From Litoditis marina (lineage: Eukaryota; Nematoda; Chromadorea; Rhabditida; Rhabditidae): a DNA stretch of 64,000 bases. The position numbers and the translations under genes are program-made. The notes beneath the pieces were generated by a model that saw only the letters and a program-made list of their open reading frames with translations, made no database searches and was not told the DNA's origin. The stretch covers positions 35,311,336-35,375,335 of the forward strand of contig OZ038433.1 in the NCBI GenBank assembly GCA_964036275.1, in the 5' to 3' direction. Below, piece after piece: positions 56,285-64,000 of this stretch; the stretch's first letter is position 1, and each line of letters starts with the position of its first letter.

Positions 56285-57960
56285 AGCCTACCCCACACTC
56301 TGCCTTGCCCGAATTGCTTCTTTGATTGATATTATGTTGTTTTGTTAATGTGTTTTGTTAGACCATTAATCGTCGTTAAAAATGAATTTATTATAACATG
56401 CCAATGCTATTAGGTGATCAACTATTTTTTTCTCCTCGCGAATTGTTCCCATCACTGCAGTATATATTCCCGGCTAGGGCGCATGTCGCAGAAGGAAGCT
56501 CAAACTAAACTAGCGGACGATTTTTGAAATGTAAAATGTTTCGAAACAGGCTAATCTTCCCTCAATCGAATTTACTTTACGGGAATGGCGGATGGTTGAT
56601 CGTCTTGGCTAGTAAAAAGCGAACATAGTTGTAGTAGTTGTGAACATGCGCTGTAGCTAGCAGCCAAATTTTCTTGTGAATTGAAAAAAAAATACAGCAC
56701 AGCCGTTATCGTCAATTGGTCGGCGTAGCTAAATTATTCTTTGGTGCAAAGTGTAGGGTACACGATTTCGGAAGCTATCCTATCCTTTATGGTGTATGTC
56801 ACACTATGCCGCCGTGCTTGTAGTGTGATCCGGTTGTTTTTTGTCGAAATTTGCCGTGTGTCTAGATCAAACTACAACGAAGATGTCAGCACTCTGTAAA
56901 TCTTCATGAGTGTCACACGCGAATCTCTCATTAGTTTGGAGCGATGGCTTCGCCCATTGATGATAATTAGGGAAACATGAAGGACATCGTAGGTTAGGTC
57001 TGGCTCTTTCATGCTCAGACCATCAATCATAATGTTGCTCGAAAATACTCCGCCTCCAACGATTATATAGAAAACTCGAAAAAAAGCCGCCAGACATCCT
57101 GGTTTTGTTTCTTTCTCTGTGCTTGTAGTTTGATTCCGGATCCAGTACATTTTGAGGCAATATAAGCAAAATTCTGAACATACAACTAATTAAACGCTTG
57201 TCCTCCGACTTGAAGTGTTTGTCGCTAGGAAACTTTATAGACGATCACAAACCACGTCATTTGAAATTCGTTCGGAACCAGGATCGTAGGTACTTCATTG
57301 ATCTGTTTCATACAAAAACTTTTTCATACTGCTATGTTATACAGGCTAAACATGTTCAATAACCTCACTGCAAAAAGGTTCTCTTCTCTTTTTTCTTTCG
57401 TCTCCAATCAACCTTAACATTTTCGACTGCGATCAACCTTTTCTTACTCTTTCTATCTAAAAATGCATGAAGGGGATCAGTTTTGTATTCAATAAGAATT
57501 ATTTCCTTCAGTGTCTTTCATCTCACCAATAGAAACATAATTACCAGAAATAAATCGTTGAGAAGGAGGCTGATTGTGTATTTGAATGCTCCGGTGAATT
57601 ATTTCTATTCGTTAAAACACTAGAAAAGTGTCTGGTCCAAATTTCATTTTAGCACTTTTTTACTTTCACATACACAAACAATGGAAATATGATTTTTCTC
57701 GCTATTGTATTCTCGCTATTTTTTTCCTATTCTTAGTCCGCAAAGTTATTCAGATTTCTTAGGACCTAGTATATAATTCATGCTACGCCTAGGCGTGGCA
57801 TGAAAACAATTGAGTTAGTGTTCATCCAATTTGCCTATGTGTTCATTTATTTCATCCTACCTCTCTCATCTTGACTCACACTAATTTATGCTTTATGCAG
57901 TTTCTCCGGGCTCCACTAGGATTGGAAAAAATGCTCTTCACTCAAGCTTTCGACTCTCTT
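56285..57960. other. Gene-free stretch between tma-7 and the DMSR-like receptor
   Basis: AT-rich, no supported exon. GCTTGTAGTGTGATCCGG at 56816 and GCTTGTAGTTTGATTCCGG at 57121 are imperfect direct repeats about 305 bp apart and may flank a diverged element. Confidence 0.5.
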
Positions 57961-57981
57961 GGCCATAAGCACCAATATTTT

Positions 57982-58109
57982 CGTTAAAGAAGGACGATTA
58001 TGTTGACCAATCCCAACGCTTTAGTCCTTTAAACTGCAATACATTTTTGATCTACAGTTTAAAGGACCGATGTCTCGCGATTGGTCCACATAATCGTCCT
58101 GCTTTAACG
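57982..58109. mobile_element. TTAA MITE family, copy C (most complete)
   Basis: CGTTAAAGAAGGACGATTAT and the inverse ATAATCGTCCTGCTTTAACG close a 128-bp palindrome, with inner inverted arms CCTTTAAACTGCA and CTACAGTTTAAAGG. A TTAA lies at each edge. It sits about 260 bp upstream of the receptor start at 58373. Confidence 0.9.
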
Positions 58110-58372
58110 TGACCACAGGTAACACGAAATATAGTTTTATTTCGTACCCGTCATCCTGACCTGGCAGCATACCGGCACGTTAGCACTTTCAAAATTACGT
58201 CATAGGGGTTCCCTTCCAATACACTGCCATGAGCTTCTCCTGAGATTATTGCGCCACAAAATTGAAAAAATACTGGTTGCTCACGATATGTTCCTGAGTT
58301 TCTCGTGAGAAGTTCCATTTTCGGAGTTAGAAAGAATCGCTATCGCGCCTGGAGATATATTTCCCACTTCAG

Positions 58373-61300
58373 ATGGAATGCAATGACGCGAATCTATTTG
58401 ATCTGGACAATCACGTTACCTACGCTGTGCTGGAGGCGATCTGGTGGTTTGGCAAGTGAGACAACTGTTTATGTGTTTACTCAATACCTGAGGTGGTATT
58501 TAACATCATCCCACTCTCAGATCCCCACCTGGGTCCACTTAAACATACACTATTTCTGTGCTTCTACATTTCAATAAGTCGCAAGTCTCGATTTATGACA
58601 AATCTATTATGAAAGTTCTTCTCTTCTCGCAGGAGTATTTCTCAGAAAAAGTACTTCCAGTGAATACTCTTCTTTCCATCGCTGGATCGCCTCTATGTTG
58701 TGTGTTTGTGGTATTTTCGCCAATTCCGTCCACATTTGGGTCTTGACACGCCCGGAAATGAAACTGAACTTTGTGCAAACGGTACTCGTCTCCATTGCCG
58801 TCGCCGACATGGGAACCATGCTCTCGTATTTGGTGAGTACATAAATGACACTTCAGGCTCGCTATTCCGTAAGCCTCAATGGTGTATAGCCCTGTATTTT
58901 GCTGTGTTTGTATTTTGCTCCTTGATGTTCAGTCGAGATTCGTGAAGGACGCGTAGTCAAAACAAACGATAAGTGGTCAGTGCGTATAAAATGGACGCAA
59001 TCGGGTTGCGTGCAAGAGCTACAAATATTCATTAAACGTGTTATATTAAAAGTTAATGAAATGATGTTATACCTTGAGAAACATTTAAAAATTTTTACCT
59101 CGGCATTGCTCCTTGCTCTGATGGATTTTCCACATTTTACGTAGCGATGTATTTTACGTTGAGTATAATTGCACTGTTGCATAAATGAAGTGAAACGCGG
59201 GACAATGACACTCAAATAACAGAGACTTTTGAGATTTTCTGTTTGAATACAATGAATAATCGAAATACTTTCGTTAAGAACTCAAAGCTGTTCTTTTTGG
59301 AAAAATAAGCAAAACCAACAACAAACGCACCCTTCGTAACTATTTTATAAATGCTCGTTCATTAAGCGCGATTTATGTATCTGCCATGAGATTGGAACCA
59401 TGAAGTGAAACCACTCGCACGGAAGTCAGCTTTAATTTCTGTTTCAGATCTACCTTCTTCGCTTCGAGTTCTTCAGGAACCCTGCTGGGTATTTTTATGG
59501 CTGGGCCCTGTTTCTAGAGGTTAGTTTTTGCACAAGTACAATGGGAGTCACGCACCGGAGTGTTCATAAATACAAGACAACATCTGCATAAGATTATCGT
59601 GCTTCCAACCAATTTCAAATCCTCGAGTTTTTCTGGAAACCGGATCTTTTCAAGTTACTCCGTATCTAGATAATTTTCAATAGCTTTTCCGATAGTGAAA
59701 ACCGAAAACAAATGTTGCTATCAAAATGGTATCAACCTAAGAAAACCACTTGGGGTCTTTATTCCAAGTAGAGTGGACGAAAATTGGTCAAACAAAGATT
59801 CCCTTTCCTCGAAAACAGGAATGCAATTACAGCCGAGTGTTCGTTTGAAGGAACAAAAAAGTGAATGAGAAATATTATTCGAAGGGAAGATAAATTGATT
59901 CACTCTGCTCCTTAGTTGTTTGAACATTTCATTGAAGACAACTTGATCTACGTGTCTTTGACGTGTCAAGGGTGATGTTGAGTGTCTACATACAATTGTT
60001 GTACTGTACCACTGTACAAACCTACATACCTACAGTCTCACGTGTTCAAATACACGATCCACCGTAACGTGTGTAACAAATGAACAATCGTCAACTTGGG
60101 AAATCGAAGTTTTAACAACTGCTGATGTTTCTCTAAATTGTATGCTGCCTGTACAAAGGTGAAAACATTGGCCTAAGAAAAGTACAATAAGAAAGTAATA
60201 CGTACAATGGTTCACGTTTTACGTGACCATTACGATCTTCTAATATAGTTTCGTGTGCGAATAATTGGCCTTCAGATGCACATTTCGTTGAGCATAGCTC
60301 TTCATGCCATCACACTCTACTTGGTGGTGTTGATGACGTTTTTCCGCCTTCGCTCAGTGACCACATCTTGGAAGTTCACGGCCACGTATATGACGACGTG
60401 AGATTATTCAAGTAAACGTTGTGATTTTCTGAACGTGCTATTGAAATTTTTAGACGTATCGTTAACTGGTGGTAGCATAGCAATTTTCCCTATTTGTTAA
60501 AACAATCTACAATTAGTGAAGCGCCAATTCTTGAAACTTTTTTTTACAACAGGTGATACGATAATATTATAAGCATGAATTTTCATGATTTCGCTAACGA
60601 GAAGCTCACCTTTTACTCAACTTACCTAAGACTGTTCCAGAACAGCCCCAGTTGTACTGGTGATTCTGTTTGTTTTTGTTACTTGCATTCCGACGTTTCT
60701 TGCTCATCAAATAAAGGAAATACGAACTACCGACACTGATGAACACTTGATTGTTGGATACAGGTTAGTTACAGAGAGAACCACGCTTCTACTGATAATG
60801 GTCGAAACTACTGAAGAACAAAATGTTCTTTTTCAATGTTACGCGAAACAACTAGAAATTTAGTTGGTTTTGTTGTTTGAACGATGAAAAGATGATTTCT
60901 TGGAAGTGTGCGACAATAAAACCAAAAATATTAAAAACGCCAAGTTTCATCCAGGGTAGATCATGGGGATTTTTTTGTCAAAATCAAACATATTTCAGAG
61001 GTCAGACTGTCAGTCATACTAGTGTTTCTGCAGAGCCTAGCAATAATAAAGACTACGTCTATGAATGAACGAAGTATTGTGAAATTTGTAGTTCTGTTTA
61101 TTGACAACTGGTCGAAAGACGTAGATACTGGGCAATTATATAACTCATGATTAACTTGAAATAAAGTTAAACCAGTTTTCAGTGTTGGATTTTCTGATTT
61201 GATGATCTCCAAGCAATGTTGGTATTTCAAGGCAAATCTATGGTTAACTGGCATGTTATTGAAGGTAATGGATCTTATCGAACGAGAGTTTCTTCGTAAA

Positions 61301-63043
61301 CATTTGGTAAAAAAACAATTTGAAATAAAGGCTATATATTGTTTTACTTGCTTCTATAAGTTTTGCAGGCCGTTCCCTGCGTTTTACTCCTGTGTTTTAC
61401 CTCCGCTTTGATCTACCTACTCAGGCAAAATGACGAACGAAGAAGACTTCTTCTACAAGAGAGTAAATACAAAACTACCACCAAAGGAGAGATAGCATCA
61501 AGAACGTACGTCAGATGTTAGGTTTCTAATGTTGCGAGTTTCACGCTGTTCTAGCCTTTGAGTAGACGTGATTTTCCAATTCTCTTTCAATGAAAAACGA
61601 GTTCTAGCTCTTGAACTTTTCAAACTTTCTGAACGCCGAAAATTATGACCTTTTGGACTGAATATGGGACTAAAGAAACATGACTAAAGTATACAGTAAA
61701 AAAGGAAACCAACCACTGGGCGCGTTTGAAGCTTTGGGAAGTGAATTCCGAACGTGTATCCGAGCTCAGATATAGTTTTATCGAGTGTGATTTTTGTTAT
61801 TTGGTTTGGTGTGTTGGTGTCAACAACCCTATTAGCATAGATGATACCACTTTGCATAGTTGGTGAGCTGTAGACTAAAGTATGTAGATGCCCTACGAGA
61901 TGGTCTGATTTTTATTGAATTTTGCTTTCAGGATGTTCCTGATGGTCACCGTATTTTTAACAGCCGAACTTCCACAGGGAGTCATGGCTATCACGAATGG
62001 TAATTGCCATTTCAACAAAAACTGAAAAATGGAGTGAGCAAACCTGTAGCAGTTTGATATCGACACGAATCTACGAAAGATGAGACTGCAAACACTGCGT
62101 GCTCTGCTAAGGCAGCATAAATCGTACAGGGTTCTTTAATAATCATAATAATTCATTATCCGTAGGCAACATCAAACTCTGTAACTGAACCCATATGTTT
62201 AGTTTGATTGTTCCGAAGCATGAAAATACGACGATGAAACTAGAAGATGAATAGTATGCACTATGCATGCTCTGTATGCACTGCAAACTGATGAATAGAT
62301 ACTAGATCTGAAAAAAAACGCTCTCTCATCTGTTAAGAGGTCCTTTGCCGTCTGTGTGGGAGCAATGACCAATTATTTTCACGTGAATACTAATACGAAT
62401 AACTTCCACCCTTCCAGCCATCTACACCTCCCAATTCCACAAGTTTGTGTACTTGCCGCTAGCAGATCTTCTAGACCTCCTTTCTCTGATCAACTGTTAT
62501 GTGGCGTCACTATCATTCGTACTCACCTGTTCCAAATACAGGCAAATACTATATTCCACAATGCACAGAGGGGGGTGAGTCTTTATAACGTGTCTCACAG
62601 AAAAGAACCATCACACTGGATGTTGATGCGCTTTTTGAATAACTCTTCTTAGCAGATTTCCAAAATTCATGACAAGACGTCTCTTATATCAAATTTACAA
62701 GAAACTCTTTTGCACAATTGTAGACCACAAAAATACGCATCAATAGACATGGTAGGTTTTACAAACCTGTTTTTCATCAGTGAACTCAACACACATCTCA
62801 AAGTAAAAAGTATGCTTAAGCGCATTGGGATAAAACTACAAACACAACAGAACGAAACCAAATAACTGCGTCTACTCAATTTTTTATTCTTAACTTTGAA
62901 TCTACAGAATTTTTGCTTTCAGGAAAAAAATACGAGATGTGTGTCGTGCTCCGTTCCAGGCACTTTTCGCAGCAAAGGAATCTACAGTACCATACAAGAA
63001 ATTTTCTACCGTGATAGCTCTAAATGAGTACTACATGTACTGA
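58373..63043 (+). CDS. DMSR-like neuropeptide (FMRFamide/myosuppressin-type) GPCR, 367 aa
   Basis: Ten exons: 58373-58455, 58661-58832, 59448-59519, 60276-60397, 60641-60763, 61183-61264, 61369-61505, 61932-61999, 62418-62541, 62923-63043 (TGA). All phases join to 367 residues. TM1 has GIFANSVHIWVLTRPEM, TM2 VSIAVADMGTML, TM3 LEMHISLSIALHAITLYLVV, TM4 APVVLVILFVFVTCIP, TM5 NLWLTGMLLKAVPCVLL with the basic loop NDERRR, TM6 VFLTAELPQG (274-280) and TM7 LADLLDLLSLINCY, followed by the tail YRKKIRDVC. These motifs are those of nematode DMSR receptors (Pfam Srw), Gq/Gi-coupled receptors for FLP-type peptides. The ATG follows CACTTCAG directly. The exon 9 donor is GC (ACAG|GCAAAT). The gene looks intact; which dmsr it corresponds to is not determined. 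Confidence 0.9.
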
Positions 63044-64000
63044 CTTATGTTGTAATATATGTTTACGGGCACGTTGACACTGCATTATGAGAAACAATTT
63101 ACCAGCTGTTTTACGAGGATTCTCTAGAATTTCATCGCCTACCTCTTGATGGAACCCCACAATCACGTGTAGGTTACGTGAAACAATTTTCCTCCAGAAT
63201 GTTAAGCTGTACATTCCTTACTCAAGCAAGCAACCTTACTTATAACCAATTCCGGCGAGTTGACATAATCTTGCGCACCACTGCAAAACATGATTATTGA
63301 TTGACGCAGTGGTTTTCAATACATCGATACAAATGTTCGTGTCTGTCAGTAAGCAAATCGAAGTCTACACGAACTCACGTGGTTTTAGTGAGTTATGTAT
63401 AACTTGGTCCTCTTCCGGAATTTTTTTTCAAGACTGGACATACCTCAGAAAAACATGTACTTTCTTCAAATGTTCCTATTGCTTTTCCATTCCGATAAAG
63501 TAGTCATTGTTTTAATCATTTTTTCTGTTCGCATTTCAGTCATTTTCACGGTCAGCTGTTGATACCTTGTTGATGATGTAAAAAAACTGTCATTCGGAGT
63601 ACGATGGAAATCTAGAATCAATATACGGAGCTTTCAAAATAGTTCAAATGTGGCTGCTCCAATCATTCAATTAGTAAATATTGCACCGAAACAATAATTT
63701 GAACCCTTTGGAAAGCAATTCTTGCACCTCAGAAAAAATTTCCTTGTATACGTGTGTACAATAATGAAAACAATAAATGAATATACAAAACACTTATTTT
63801 TTTTCTCGGCAGACGCCCTTGTAGATTATTGTTTTTTTGAGGCTGATGAGGATTGTTTGAGATATAAACTCGTAGGCAAACCAACCTAACTCATTTAGTG
63901 TACAGAAAAGTGCAACCGAAAGAAATAAGCGCCTGCGGTAGTACTGGTGACATGTTAGTTTGTTGTTCATTTCGAAACTGTTGTTTTGAGTGTTGTGCTG
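63044..64000. other. 3' flank, no supported gene
   Basis: AT-rich sequence after the receptor stop codon. An AATAAA occurs at about 63771, but none lies close to the stop, so the polyadenylation site is unclear. No exon was recognised on either strand. Confidence 0.45.

Noticed and set aside
7675..58300. Operon arrangement of the conserved genes.
   Set aside because: rpn-7, the methyltransferase and tma-7 alternate in strand and the receptor lies 2 kb downstream, so no pair has the roughly 100-bp same-strand spacing of nematode operons.

Overview
The window is nuclear DNA of a nematode, most likely a Caenorhabditis-type rhabditid. It is AT-rich, has small exons with TTTTCAG-like acceptors, and carries nematode-only receptor families (Srt-like, Srsx-like, DMSR/Srw). 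It also holds a CYP33-type cytochrome P450 and many foldback MITEs. Acceptors lie directly before several start codons, as expected for spliced-leader trans-splicing. No operon, rRNA, CRISPR or bacterial feature is visible.

Layout. 1-600: N-terminal exon of an Srsx-like receptor on the minus strand, cut by the window edge. 1.6-33 kb: a tandem array of Srt-like 7TM receptor genes, all on plus. It holds a terminal-exon remnant (4147), an intact copy 1 (8880-12206), an intact copy 2 (21301-24261) and a copy 3 that lost its TM2 exon (30236-33017). Between successive copies lies a second, unrecognised and decayed coding unit ('X'), so the repeating unit is X plus receptor. The array is full of insertions: a dead RTE-like retrotransposon, a 2.6 kb element with TTAA duplications, TA-flanked elements, long inverted repeats, 100-bp tandem repeats and G/C homopolymers. 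The paralogous units act as natural empty sites for several insertions.

34.7-47.8 kb: a decayed CYP33-like P450 pseudogene stretched by large introns, one of which contains a 1.45 kb CT-rich minisatellite. 49.2-56.3 kb: a compact conserved block with rpn-7 (26S proteasome lid subunit, plus), a SAM-dependent methyltransferase (minus, convergent with rpn-7) and a TMA7 homologue (plus, divergent from the methyltransferase). 58.4-63.0 kb: an intact ten-exon DMSR-like neuropeptide receptor.

Gene models were built by hand from splice signals, reading-phase continuity and remembered family sequences. Exon lengths sum to full frames for rpn-7 (409 aa), tma-7 (64 aa), the methyltransferase (284 aa), the DMSR-like receptor (367 aa) and receptor copies 1 and 2 (297 aa each). 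The housekeeping block is the constrained part. The receptor array and the P450 are fast-turnover accessory DNA.
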